Shown here one piece after another: positions 1 through 9,773 of a stretch of 64,000 bases of DNA. The stretch's first letter is position 1. Every line of letters begins with the position of its first letter. The stretch is from Planctomycetota bacterium (GTDB lineage: Bacteria > Planctomycetota > UBA1135 > GCA-002686595), in the NCBI GenBank assembly GCA_012960475.1, contig DUBE01000043.1, positions 186,001 through 250,000 on the forward strand. The letters run 5' to 3'. The position numbers were made by a program, and so were the translations under genes. The notes beneath the pieces were generated by a model that saw only the letters and a program-made list of their open reading frames with translations, was not told the origin of the DNA and did not search any database.

Positions 1-1
1 T

Positions 2-160
2 GAGCAACACGAATTTCGCCCCGCTGCCCTGGCCATGGGCTGGACGACACTGGACGCTCTGCAAGCCAATCAAGAGCACTTCTCTATGACCCTTCCATTG
101 GCATCGCCGCAGCCGGCGTCCCTTACCCTGGCCCTCGAAGCCATTGCCACCAACAAGTGA
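2..160 (+). CDS. C-terminal fragment of an unidentified protein, truncated by window start
   Basis: Open frame EQHEFRPAALAMGWTTLDALQANQEHFSMTLPLASPQPASLTLALEAIATNK* ends one base before the hemL ATG. Confidence 0.45.
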   Translation, partial: EQHEFRPAALAMGWTTLDALQANQEHFSMTLPLASPQPASLTLALEAIATNK

Positions 161-161
161 T

Positions 162-1436
162 ATGCGTCTCGATCAAAGTGAAACGATTTTTGCCCAGGCC
201 CAGAACCTGATTCCAGGTGGAGTGAACTCCCCGGTGCGGGCCTATTCTTCCGTGGGGGGTACGCCGCCTCACCTCAAGAGCGGTAAGGGGCCCCTGGTCA
301 CGGACGAAGATGGCAACGAGTATGTAGACATGGTCCTCTCCTACGGCCCTCTGATCCTGGGCCATGGAGACGAAGAGGTCAAGGAAGCCCTACACGCTGC
401 GGTCGAGAGTGGCACCGCCTTTGGCGCACCCACCCGAGCGGAACTCACCATCGCCCAGGCAATCTGCGAGCGCGTGGATCCGGTGGAAATGGTGAGGCTG
501 GTGAACAGCGGAACCGAGGCAACCCTATCCGCCGCGCGCCTGGCACGAGCCACCACCGATCGCAATCGCATCATCAAGTTCAACGGCTGTTACCACGGTC
601 ATGGAGATTCGTTTCTGGTGCGAGCAGGTTCGGGGGGCCTGACCCTGGGCGCTCCCGATTCCCCGGGCGTGCCCCGGAGTCTGGCAGAGTTGACCCTGAT
701 TGCGGAATACAACGATCTCTCCAGCACGAGTTCCCTCTTCGAAGCCCACGGCAACGACATCGCCGCCATCATCGTGGAACCAGTAGCGGGGAACATGGGA
801 CTGATACCCCCAGAACCAGGATTCCTGCAAGGACTGCGCGATCTATGCGACAACCACGGAGCGCTCCTGGTTTTCGATGAAGTCATGACCGGCTTCCGCG
901 TAGCTGCTGGCGGCTACCAGCAAATCTGCAAAATCAAACCGGATCTCATCTGCATGGGCAAGGTGATCGGAGGCGGCTTGCCCATCGGCGCCTATGGCGG
1001 CCGGCGAGACTTGATGAAAGAGATATCACCGGCGGGGGATGTCTATCAGGCAGGCACCTTGAGCGGAAATCCGCTCGCAGTGGCAGCGGGAACAAAGACC
1101 CTGGAGATCCTGGGTCGTAAGGGGGTCTATCAAGGCCTTGAGGAATCCTCCCAGCGCCTGGCCTCAGGCATTGAAGAGATCTTCGCCCGCCACGGCAGGC
1201 CCGGACGCGTGCAACGGCAAGGGTCCATGATGTGCCTCTATCTTACCGATTCGCCAGTGCGCAATCTAAACGAGGTCAACGGCACCGACCGGGAATCCTG
1301 GATCACATTCTTTCGCTCCATGCTGGAACACGGAATTCTGCTGCCGCCCTCGCCTTATGAGGCCTGGTTCCTATCCACCAAACATGATGAGCCCACGGTC
1401 ACGCGCATTCTGGAAGCGGTGGATCGTTCCCTCTAG
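162..1436 (+). CDS. hemL: Glutamate-1-semialdehyde 2,1-aminomutase
   Basis: IPGGVNSPVRAY, NSGTEATLSAARLARA and FDEVMTGFR motifs; ATG at 162 is a better start than 144. Confidence 0.96.
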   Translation: MRLDQSETIFAQAQNLIPGGVNSPVRAYSSVGGTPPHLKSGKGPLVTDEDGNEYVDMVLSYGPLILGHGDEEVKEALHAAVESGTAFGAPTRAELTIAQAICERVDPVEMVRLVNSGTEATLSAARLARATTDRNRIIKFNGCYHGHGDSFLVRAGSGGLTLGAPDSPGVPRSLAELTLIAEYNDLSSTSSLFEAHGNDIAAIIVEPVAGNMGLIPPEPGFLQGLRDLCDNHGALLVFDEVMTGFRVAAGGYQQICKIKPDLICMGKVIGGGLPIGAYGGRRDLMKEISPAGDVYQAGTLSGNPLAVAAGTKTLEILGRKGVYQGLEESSQRLASGIEEIFARHGRPGRVQRQGSMMCLYLTDSPVRNLNEVNGTDRESWITFFRSMLEHGILLPPSPYEAWFLSTKHDEPTVTRILEAVDRSL

Positions 1437-3463
1437 AAACCCTCGATCACTTCCAGAACTTCGGGGCCTGGAACTTTGACCTCTATCAAGCGAGCAACCT
1501 GCATGAAGCCCGCCACCTGATCTACACCGCAGATCCTACGCACGGCTTCCTCGCGCATGGAAGAAGGCACGGCCTTTTCCCAAGGCCCAGTACTTGCCAG
1601 CTTGGCCAGATCGGCAATGCGTTCTTTGACGAATTTCTGCACCTGAACGCCGCTGGGGCGCGGCAATTCAGCAAGACCACCAGAAATAGTTGTGCAGTAG
1701 GCGTTGCTCTCCAGGACACGAGCCTTTCTGCCCACTTGATGGGCAAAGAGCAGAGATCCCACTGTACCTAGGCCATGCACCAGCATTGTGTGCGGCCCAT
1801 GATCTAGAGCATAGATCAACTGTCCCTCTTGATCCTGAGGAGCAAGCCCCTTGCCCGCACCGCCCCCCATCAGACCAGTCACCACAGCACGGCCCAACAA
1901 GAACGAGGTACTGGGGGAACCAGTCGACCGAAACCGTGCCGGCGCCGCGCCGCCACCAGCAGCATCGGTCAAGATCCGCTCCCCGGTGCCCTTGACTATA
2001 TGACGATTCATACCCGCCACTTCGATCTTCTGGGTATCGGCGGATTGGATCCGACCAATGATGTCACCGGTCATACGGTCCACAACGGACACGCTGGGAC
2101 CGTCGGCGATATTCCCATGCAAGCTACCACGATTGTAGCGCGCTTCAATATCCTCGGTGGCGACGAAACGGTCGGAGCCGGCGCGTTCCAGCAAATCGTT
2201 GGCCACCATTTGATCCATAAGGGCCGCAGCCGAGTTCAAGCCAAGTTCTTGCATAATGTCCAGAGGCACCATGCGCTTCACATCCGCAAGAGTGATGTAA
2301 GCTTGGCTGCAAGCCATCACCAAGGTCTGCTGCACCAAGACGGAAGGACGGAAACCATAAGGTGTGCCACACAGAATGCCCGCCTTGCCCAGGTGGAACA
2401 TTGTCTCAAAGAGATGAGCATCACTCTTGTTCTGCACGACATAACCGCAGCGTGTACTGTCGCCCCGACGTCCCCCACGGCCCATTCTTTGCAACAGACT
2501 GGACACATCAGCAGGCACGTCGAAGAGCAAAATGTAGTCTACGGTGCCAATGTCAATGCCCATTTCCAGGGTCATGGTTGCGAAGGCCACCGCCGCAGGA
2601 GCTTGGTGAAACAAGCGTTCGGTTCTCTCGCGCTGATTCTTGGCCATGGACCCGTGATGGGCGAACACCGCTTCCCCAAAGCGTGTGCAATTACGTAGCT
2701 TGGAAGCCAAATTTTCAACTTGGTTGCGGCTACGACAGAAAACCAGCACCTTCTTGAGCTTGTTCTTGGCCAGATCATCAAGGTGCGCAACCATGAACTC
2801 ATTACCGCGGCCATGGAAAACGCGACCAAGAATTTTCCGCAGGCCGGGCACTACCACCACCTCTGGATCTTTGAGGTAACGCAAGGCCAACTCCTCAGGT
2901 CGGTCCACAGTAGCACTGGCGGCAACACGTTGGGGACGCTGATCCGTCAACTGCTCCAAGCGATTCAAGAGAATACGCAACTGATCTCCACGAAGCGTAC
3001 TGTCAAGCACGTGGATCTCGTCCAGCACGACCATTCGCACATCACGCAACATACCTGGGCGCCGTGCAATCAGAGAATCAACCGCTTCGGGAGTTGCCAC
3101 CACCACCGAGGGCAAGCGCCCATCGACCTTCTCCTTGTGTTCGCCTGTGTAACGCCCGAAGGAAACATGTGTCAAGCCCATGAGCCCTTCCAGGCGCCGC
3201 TTGAGGTCATTGGTCAAAGCGCGCGTGGGTGCGATGATCAGGACCGCGGTCCCCTCTACATCCTCACGCAGGACCAGTTCTGCAGCAGGTGCCGCATAGG
3301 CCTCAGTCTTGCCACTGGCTGTAGCAGAACAAATCAAAGCATCCCGACCCGACATGATGATCGGGATAGCCCGTCGCTGAACCTGGGTCAGATCCGCAAA
3401 ACGGGTGAACCAGTTGCCAAAAGTATGAGGCAACAGCGCGCGATCCACTCTCATGGACTCCAA
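1433..3463 (-). CDS. Lhr-like superfamily 2 DEAD/DEAH-box helicase (SngC/BrxH-like)
   Basis: ATASGKTE Walker A, VVLDEIHVLD, ASATV, QRMGRGGRRGD helicase motifs; overlaps the upstream ATPase gene by 13 bp. Confidence 0.85.
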   Translation of the reverse strand: MESMRVDRALLPHTFGNWFTRFADLTQVQRRAIPIIMSGRDALICSATASGKTEAYAAPAAELVLREDVEGTAVLIIAPTRALTNDLKRRLEGLMGLTHVSFGRYTGEHKEKVDGRLPSVVVATPEAVDSLIARRPGMLRDVRMVVLDEIHVLDSTLRGDQLRILLNRLEQLTDQRPQRVAASATVDRPEELALRYLKDPEVVVVPGLRKILGRVFHGRGNEFMVAHLDDLAKNKLKKVLVFCRSRNQVENLASKLRNCTRFGEAVFAHHGSMAKNQRERTERLFHQAPAAVAFATMTLEMGIDIGTVDYILLFDVPADVSSLLQRMGRGGRRGDSTRCGYVVQNKSDAHLFETMFHLGKAGILCGTPYGFRPSVLVQQTLVMACSQAYITLADVKRMVPLDIMQELGLNSAAALMDQMVANDLLERAGSDRFVATEDIEARYNRGSLHGNIADGPSVSVVDRMTGDIIGRIQSADTQKIEVAGMNRHIVKGTGERILTDAAGGGAAPARFRSTGSPSTSFLLGRAVVTGLMGGGAGKGLAPQDQEGQLIYALDHGPHTMLVHGLGTVGSLLFAHQVGRKARVLESNAYCTTISGGLAELPRPSGVQVQKFVKERIADLAKLASTGPWEKAVPSSMREEAVRRICGVDQVAGFMQVARLIEVKVPGPEVLEVIEGF

Positions 3464-4959
3464 CGCCCGCTACTCAAGAGACGCTCGCGATCAAACAGGG
3501 CCACGGCCGCACGAACCGCATCCCGAAAGCTGTCGTGCCCCTCATCCTGTGCATCGGCAATCTCATGACAAGTATTTTCGCGCAAGTCACTAGCCACCTT
3601 GTAGTCGGAATAAGCGTGCTCATAAAGCGCAGCAATGCGATCGACCAATTCACCCAGAAGACCCGGCGCAAACGGGCTCAGGCGCATGTCCGTGGCGGTG
3701 CTCTCGGTAACGCCTGCAAATTGTTCTTCCACTTCTGCCAGCGGGGTCAGAGCAAAAATCGAAGTCAGGGGCTGGTCCTCGCAAAAACGAAGAGGAATTT
3801 CCCGATGCACCAGCTGACCCCCCTTATAGAGCGATTCCGGATCAAAGGCGAGGTCGTCCAGGTTCATGGTGACCGCCGCGTAGTGCTTCAAGACTTCAAA
3901 GGCATAGGTGCGATCTTGAGGTCGCAGAGCATCAACCCGCTCAACCTCATCAAACAGAAGCACCAGGCCCCTGGCGCCTGCATCCGCACACCAGCTTGCA
4001 AGGGTACCCACTAGGTGCACATACATTCGACCATAGGTGCGGTAGTCCGACATGTGCAGCACGCGCTGCCCACGCCAACCAATCTTGGTCAAGACCGCAT
4101 TGACCATGCTGGCATCCACATTGTCACCACGTACATAGTCCCGAAGCCAGCCAATGGATTCAGGGTCCCCATGGCGTAGAGCCCACAGATAGGGCGTCAG
4201 GAAGCGACTGCTCCGGGACCCACCAGGCAGAGCATGGTCGGGGCTATCCACAAGACGCTGCAAAATGCCCTCAAACCCCAGCGCTACTTGATCCGCCGTA
4301 CGAATGGAATCAGCAATCCTCCGGTACAAACGCAATGGATGGTGCAGGGCATTCTCCCTCGGATCGAGGGTAATGCGTGCGGTTGCCATACCCTGTTCAA
4401 GGGCCAACTGTTCCGCTGCCTCCAATAGGTGCGTCTTGCCCGCGCCGTACTCACCCCACAAAACACGACAGCCATGGGCATCATTCAAGAGGGCTCTGAG
4501 ATTGTTGAGCTCGTCATTACGCGCAACTGTATAGGCCTGTACCCCGCGGGAAGGAACCACCCCCAGACGCAAGGCCTCAATCGTCTGCCAGGCATCGGCA
4601 GCAGGCAGTACGCGGGCGTGTTCACGATGCAGGGCCGCAGCTTCGTCAGAGATTTTGATGAGCGGAACACGAACCCTGGGCGGCTTGGGCGCACTTTCTT
4701 CGGCCACAGCAATCGATTGTGGGTAGGTATCACCGGAATCTGTCTCAGACAACTGGCCCAGAATGGATTGCTCTACCCCAAGCCCGCCCCCCTGCATGGG
4801 CGGCGGCCCCCCCACCAACCCAAGAACAGAACCGTGCAAGGTTCGAGGCAGTCCAGGCTCATCATCGAAGAGTACGCGCACGACACCGCGCACGAGTCGC
4901 TTGAGTACAACCCCCTCACCCCTTCTGGAGTGTTCCACACGATCGCCCTTATCGAACAT
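3451..4959 (-). CDS. BrxD/DUF2791-like P-loop ATPase with N-terminal SH3-like segment
   Basis: GEYGAGKTHLLE Walker A, GLVLLFDEVERVD Walker B; N-terminus GDRVEHSRRGEGVVLKRLVRGVVRVLFDDEPG resembles small SH3/DUF3553-type domains. Confidence 0.75.
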   Translation of the reverse strand: MFDKGDRVEHSRRGEGVVLKRLVRGVVRVLFDDEPGLPRTLHGSVLGLVGGPPPMQGGGLGVEQSILGQLSETDSGDTYPQSIAVAEESAPKPPRVRVPLIKISDEAAALHREHARVLPAADAWQTIEALRLGVVPSRGVQAYTVARNDELNNLRALLNDAHGCRVLWGEYGAGKTHLLEAAEQLALEQGMATARITLDPRENALHHPLRLYRRIADSIRTADQVALGFEGILQRLVDSPDHALPGGSRSSRFLTPYLWALRHGDPESIGWLRDYVRGDNVDASMVNAVLTKIGWRGQRVLHMSDYRTYGRMYVHLVGTLASWCADAGARGLVLLFDEVERVDALRPQDRTYAFEVLKHYAAVTMNLDDLAFDPESLYKGGQLVHREIPLRFCEDQPLTSIFALTPLAEVEEQFAGVTESTATDMRLSPFAPGLLGELVDRIAALYEHAYSDYKVASDLRENTCHEIADAQDEGHDSFRDAVRAAVALFDRERLLSSGRWSP

Positions 4960-4961
4960 CC

Positions 4962-6239
4962 CTAGAACTCAACCTCACCAGGCATCGCATCAGTAGCAGC
5001 ACCCGCTCCAAGACCTGCAAACTCGCGGATCTCCTCCAATGAGAGGGGTGACTCTCCTTCCCGACGCTGTGCCTCAATCAACGCAATCACCGCCTTGACA
5101 AATGTGCGCCTGGTGCCAGATTCAAAAGAGCGCTCACCAAGTTCGGTCGCCAATCCATCAATATTCGGGCCCTGAATGTCCTGATCAAATTTCTGATCAT
5201 AGGCCAGTTCAGTCAGGTCAAGCAGCCGCTTGCCCAGAGCCTGCAGTAACTCGGTGGTTCCCAGAGGCAGATGGTCCAGGTCTATTACCGGTTGCATCGG
5301 GCTTGTACGGGAGAAGCGCACAGCACCTTTGAGTCGCTGGGCAAGAGCCGGATACTCAGGCACAATCGTATCCATGAACTCCGGTGGTACCGCGTAGCAC
5401 CAGACCACGCCTGGTAGAAGAGACTGGCCACAGTAGTCGATCATCTGACGCAGGTTGTCCCCGATAGCGCGGCGACGTCCCGCGCTCAAACTCATATTGC
5501 GGTCCATCTCATCAAACATCAACACGACGCCGGGCAGATTCAAGGCCGCCAAGGACTGCACCAGACTACGCAACCACCGAAAGGCGCTCTCATCATCAAG
5601 ACTCTCGCGTAGACGGTAGGGCGCGAGATCGGCAGAAGGAATCTTGTGCCCCAAGAGATAATCTCCAAGCAACTCTTCCGACTCAAAGTCGTCGATGGCC
5701 ACGGCTTCCATGAAAGCCTTGACCGCCCGACCAAAGGCGCGACTCTCGATATTGGTGCGACCAAAATCTGTCCCCAGCCATTTGACAAAAACATCCGCGC
5801 CAACCTGATTCACCCGGTCGAGAGCCAACTGCCGAAGGACCCGATCCAGCCCAGGGTTCGTTTCCTCATGATAATCAGCCACCGGCAGCTCGATGCGGCG
5901 CACCACTTCACGGTAGATGGCTGGCGGCCGGTCAAAAGGGCACTCTTTCGGCGACAACCCTATCAGAGCCGTTGCAAAGCCCTCCGACCAGCCAAGCTCA
6001 CGGAGGCAATGCAGGAACTGGGTCTTGCCTCCGCCAAAGGGCGCCTGCACCAGCTTGAAGGTGGAATTGCGCCCCGAGGTCTTCATGGGCTCAAGGTATT
6101 CTACACGCAGAATCTCCAGCAGTTCTTCGGTGGCGACATTGACATGCCGCGCCCCGCGCTCAGGAGGCTGGCCGGTGGAACCCATGCGGTCCAGCACGTG
6201 TCGCGCCATGTCTGGAGTCATTGCTCTCAAGGGGCTCAT
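4962..6239 (-). CDS. Second BrxD/DUF2791-like P-loop ATPase
   Basis: APFGGGKTQFLHCL Walker A, GVVLMFDEMDRNMS Walker B; 2-bp gap to the next gene. Confidence 0.72.
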   Translation of the reverse strand: MSPLRAMTPDMARHVLDRMGSTGQPPERGARHVNVATEELLEILRVEYLEPMKTSGRNSTFKLVQAPFGGGKTQFLHCLRELGWSEGFATALIGLSPKECPFDRPPAIYREVVRRIELPVADYHEETNPGLDRVLRQLALDRVNQVGADVFVKWLGTDFGRTNIESRAFGRAVKAFMEAVAIDDFESEELLGDYLLGHKIPSADLAPYRLRESLDDESAFRWLRSLVQSLAALNLPGVVLMFDEMDRNMSLSAGRRRAIGDNLRQMIDYCGQSLLPGVVWCYAVPPEFMDTIVPEYPALAQRLKGAVRFSRTSPMQPVIDLDHLPLGTTELLQALGKRLLDLTELAYDQKFDQDIQGPNIDGLATELGERSFESGTRRTFVKAVIALIEAQRREGESPLSLEEIREFAGLGAGAATDAMPGEVEF

Positions 6240-7153
6240 CGAGAGGCCTCCTCGCGCACGAAGAACACGGTCAATTTGAACTCGCCATTTCCATTTTCGT
6301 CTTCAAAGAAAATGGAGCGGTCCTTCTTGCTGGCTGTGGTTCCGGTTGCAACGCCCAAATTGAAACGCCAACCATCTTGAGTGAATCCAGATTGATTTCT
6401 TAGTTGCATAACATCGAAGGCAAATTGAGCTCGTGAATAACCACGGAAGTTGCCCGATGTGGGCTCAACTCGAAAGGCCTTGTCCTGCATTTGCAGAGCA
6501 AGGTAGGGTAGAAAATCGAGGAGTTCGACACGCTCGCCAGTGCCCGCGTCCCCTGCCCCGCAAGCTGCGGACCAAGCCTTCCGGCAAGCTCCAAAGAACG
6601 CTTGACCATTGAAATTACCGCCGAAAGACCTCTTGGCCTCCTGGTGAGCGGAAACTATGTCATCTGCATTGGCCGCGCATTCCACTAGAGGCTTACGGGC
6701 AAAGTGCAGGGTGGCGAGACCTTTGGACCGATCAATAGTGACCCCAAAGGGTGGAATACGCACCTCGACAGGCTCTTCCCGACGAATGACGCGCAGATCC
6801 AGATTCTTCAAGCCACAGGCCGCCACTAGGTCCTTTGCCAAGTTCTCGTGCAGGCGCTTGCGACGCTCTTGTAAATCGTCCTCTACTCGCTTCAGGAGCG
6901 GCTCTACGAGTTCCCTCATACCAAGATCTTCGGCTTTTTGACGAGCCTTGTCGATCAGGGCAGGCACCTTGGTCATGTCCCTGTGGGAAGACTCCCGCGC
7001 GAGAGGGCTCAGAACAGCTGTCAGCTGGCTCAATTGCTTGGACTCGGCCTTCCACCCGTCAATCGCCTGGGCGACCTCGTGCTCGATGGTGTGAGCCCCA
7101 GGATCCTGATCAGCACCTGTTTGTTGCTGTGTCTGTGCGTCTGTCTCTGTCAA
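6236..7153 (-). CDS. Unknown protein, first gene of the ATPase/helicase operon
   Basis: 305-aa ORF with charged, probably helical N-terminal half; ATGA overlap with the downstream ATPase gene. Confidence 0.75.
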   Translation of the reverse strand: MTETDAQTQQQTGADQDPGAHTIEHEVAQAIDGWKAESKQLSQLTAVLSPLARESSHRDMTKVPALIDKARQKAEDLGMRELVEPLLKRVEDDLQERRKRLHENLAKDLVAACGLKNLDLRVIRREEPVEVRIPPFGVTIDRSKGLATLHFARKPLVECAANADDIVSAHQEAKRSFGGNFNGQAFFGACRKAWSAACGAGDAGTGERVELLDFLPYLALQMQDKAFRVEPTSGNFRGYSRAQFAFDVMQLRNQSGFTQDGWRFNLGVATGTTASKKDRSIFFEDENGNGEFKLTVFFVREEASR

Positions 7154-7372
7154 CTCGATTACCTGCTGCTAGGCGGGACTGAAGGAGGAGAACCACGAGG
7201 ATTCGGCTGACCACGATACAGGCTGCGCCCTCATTGTTCGCCACACTCTCGGCCCTATGTGAGCAGGAACTGCGGCTCGTCGGGGCCCAGCCCCCTCCTT
7301 CAGCCCTCTGCCATGCCCGAGGCGCATCCCTCGCGCTCCCGCTGGCACGGGCGCGATGGCCTCCATGGGATC

Positions 7373-7649
7373 TCAAAGGAGAAATTCAACCCCGGATCCG
7401 AAATCAGGGCCCACAAACACATGCTCCAGGTTCTCTGAATCTTCGCCCAAGGCCAATTTCTGGGTCCAAGACGCCTGCCCCATGACCTCAAAGTCGGCTT
7501 CCACCTGCACGAATCCCTTGAGCCATTTGAAGAAGCGGTGATCTGGGAGAGCGAAAAAAGCCAGGAAAGCACCCCTCTAATCCAGTTCTCCAAAGAGCCC
7601 CAAGACCCATCACGAGCACGGATTGACCTGCGGAGTCGATCCGGTTCAA
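7373..7649 (-). pseudogene. Possible small gene with one frameshift
   Basis: TTG-NRIDSAGQSVLVMGLGALWRTGLEG continues in another frame as AFLAFFALPDHRFFKWLKGFVQVEADFEVMGQASWTQKLALGEDSENLEHVFVGPDFGSGVEFLL*. Confidence 0.35.
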
Positions 7650-7690
7650 GCAAGCATGGTGTTCCTACCAAGGCCATGGCCAGGGCTCAA

Positions 7691-8080
7691 CTAGTCAAGG
7701 TCGCGCTCATGGGCGGTGTACTTTCCAAAGGTCAACGCCGAGAGCAGGACTGAGGGATCTTGCCCCTCCTGAATCCAGACCTGCCCATAGGCTAAATCCT
7801 CGTTTCCATCAAAGTGAATCGCAACTGCCTCGATCCCCGCAACCTTGATCGCCGTCCCATGCAGTTTTTGGGAGCAGCCGTCACAACAGGGCCCATCCAC
7901 CACGAACTCGTAAAGCTGTGTCCCGGGAGGGACCTCGCCCAACAAGACCGCTGGAATATGGACGGAGTCACCCTCCCCATCCAGCTTGTGAGCGATGTGA
8001 TTCGGAGCCTCTGCCCGCAAGGCAACCCACGCCAAAGGGGCGGCGGCGAAGGCCAGCAGAAGGATCAGGAGGAACTTCAT
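7691..8080 (-). CDS. Exported protein with CCxxC motif, possibly HMA-like metal-binding
   Basis: Signal peptide MKFLLILLLAFAAAPLAWVA; DGPCCDGCSQKLHGTAIKVAGIEAVAIHFDG. Confidence 0.7.
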   Translation of the reverse strand: MKFLLILLLAFAAAPLAWVALRAEAPNHIAHKLDGEGDSVHIPAVLLGEVPPGTQLYEFVVDGPCCDGCSQKLHGTAIKVAGIEAVAIHFDGNEDLAYGQVWIQEGQDPSVLLSALTFGKYTAHERDLD

Positions 8081-8182
8081 GAGCAGATTGTGCGTGGGTA
8101 AGGGGGGGCAGAACGGAAGATTCCAATCCTATTGGGCGATCATGCTTGCCGTGAGCTGGTGAGGAAAGCGACTATCTACGCC

Positions 8183-8779
8183 ATGAGCGCCACCGATCCG
8201 ATCCACGCGGCCTTTACCAACGCCCGCAGCACCCTTGATGCCTTCATGAACGATGCTGATTGCATGGCCGCAGTGGCAACCTTCGCTGCAACCGCCGCCA
8301 AGACCCTGCAGGCGGGAGGGTTGTTGATGTCCTGTGGCAACGGCGGGTCCATGTGTGACGCAATGCACTTTGCCGAGGAATTCACGGGGCGTTTCCGAGG
8401 GGACCGGCGAGCTCTGCCAGCCATCGCTTTTTCAGACCCGAGCCATCTGACATGCATCGCCAATGATTTTGGCTATGAAGAGGTCTTCGCGCGCGAGGTC
8501 GAGGCCTATGGCAAGCAGGGAGATCTATTGCTGGTGATTTCGACCTCCGGCAACTCTCCCAACATCGAAAGGGCCATCGCGGCGGCCAAGCAACGCGGCA
8601 TCCACGTGGTGGGATTACTGGGCAAGGGAGGCGGCAAGGCCCTGACACAGGTAGATACAGCCATCGTTGTCCCCGAAGCCACCACCTCCGATCGCATTCA
8701 AGAGCTGCACATCAAAGTGCTGCACATCGTAATTGAAGCAGTGGAGCGGGAGCTGATTCCCGAGAACTACTCGACCTAG
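8183..8779 (+). CDS. gmhA: Phosphoheptose isomerase (SIS domain)
   Basis: SCGNGGSMCDAMHFAEEFTGRF and ISTSGNSPNIERAI; ATG at 8183 preferred. Confidence 0.92.
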   Translation: MSATDPIHAAFTNARSTLDAFMNDADCMAAVATFAATAAKTLQAGGLLMSCGNGGSMCDAMHFAEEFTGRFRGDRRALPAIAFSDPSHLTCIANDFGYEEVFAREVEAYGKQGDLLLVISTSGNSPNIERAIAAAKQRGIHVVGLLGKGGGKALTQVDTAIVVPEATTSDRIQELHIKVLHIVIEAVERELIPENYST

Positions 8780-8928
8780 CTTGAGTCCAGGCCAAAGGTG
8801 AAGGGCAGCGTGTGATCGACAAGCATCATCAAGCCCTGAAAAACATCAAGGATGACTCCCCACTGGGGCAACGCGGCCTCCGACACATTCGAGGGAGAGT
8901 CTCCACTTCCTGAATTCCATCGGCGATC

Positions 8929-9675
8929 CTAGTCTTTCTCGAGCACCTGACTTCGGCCGTCGGGATGACCAATCACCACTGCGTGAGCCAAGCTGATGAA
9001 CAAGCCGGACTCTACCACCCCTGGAATCGCGTCCAGAGCAAGTTCCAGGGCAGCTGGATCATCGATGCCCTCAGGAAAATGACAATCGAGAATCTCATTG
9101 CCGTTGTCCGTCAAGAATGACCCCCCATTGTCAGACATGCGCACGATGGGCTCGGCCCCCATAAGCTGAATCTTGCGCACAACCAGAGACCGTGCGAAAG
9201 GTACAACTTCTACCGGCAAACGAAAGGTCGTCCCCAAGCAAGACACGACCTTCTCTGGGCCGACCACAATCACCTCACGCTCAGAAATACTGGCCACGAC
9301 CTTTTCGCGCAGAAGAGCCCCACCGCCTCCCTTGATCATGTGAAAATCCCCATCGATCTCGTCAGCTCCGTCAATGCACAAGTCGATGGACCCAACCTCA
9401 TCGAGGCTCACAAGGGGAATGCCCATCTCGCGGGCTTTTGTTTCGGTGTCAACCGAGGTGGGCACGGCAGTGATCTCAAGCCCCTCTTCCCGAATGCGCT
9501 CAGCAAGACGGATGAGCACAAAGAAGACGGTGGATCCGGTTCCCAGGCCCACCACAGACCCGGTTTGGACCATCTCGGCTGCCCGATAACCAGCAACCTG
9601 TTTGGGGTTGTGTTTCTCGACCATTGCAGGCTCATGGTAGGGGGCCACAGGGGTTCCAAGCCAGCACCAGGGCAT
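8929..9675 (-). CDS. rpiA: Ribose-5-phosphate isomerase A
   Basis: VGLGTGSTVFFVL, DGADEID, IKGGGGALLREKVVA motifs. Confidence 0.95.
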   Translation of the reverse strand: MPWCWLGTPVAPYHEPAMVEKHNPKQVAGYRAAEMVQTGSVVGLGTGSTVFFVLIRLAERIREEGLEITAVPTSVDTETKAREMGIPLVSLDEVGSIDLCIDGADEIDGDFHMIKGGGGALLREKVVASISEREVIVVGPEKVVSCLGTTFRLPVEVVPFARSLVVRKIQLMGAEPIVRMSDNGGSFLTDNGNEILDCHFPEGIDDPAALELALDAIPGVVESGLFISLAHAVVIGHPDGRSQVLEKD

Positions 9676-9773
9676 TTTTCAAGCCTCCAGAGAGGACCTG
9701 CCCCCAGGTCGGGCCCTGTATCAAGATCAGAACACACACCAGGACCCTTTACCGGGATATGATCTAGACGATA

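Noticed and set aside
1829-3568. Long plus-strand ORFs (289 aa and 282 aa)
   Set aside because: Antisense to the strongly supported helicase gene; composition looks like a shadow frame.
5646-6380. 244-aa plus-strand ORF
   Set aside because: Antisense to the ATPase and unknown operon genes; no recognisable motifs.
7300-7677. 125-aa Trp/Arg-rich minus-strand ORF
   Set aside because: Out-of-frame shadow of the more protein-like fragmented ORF at 7373-7649.
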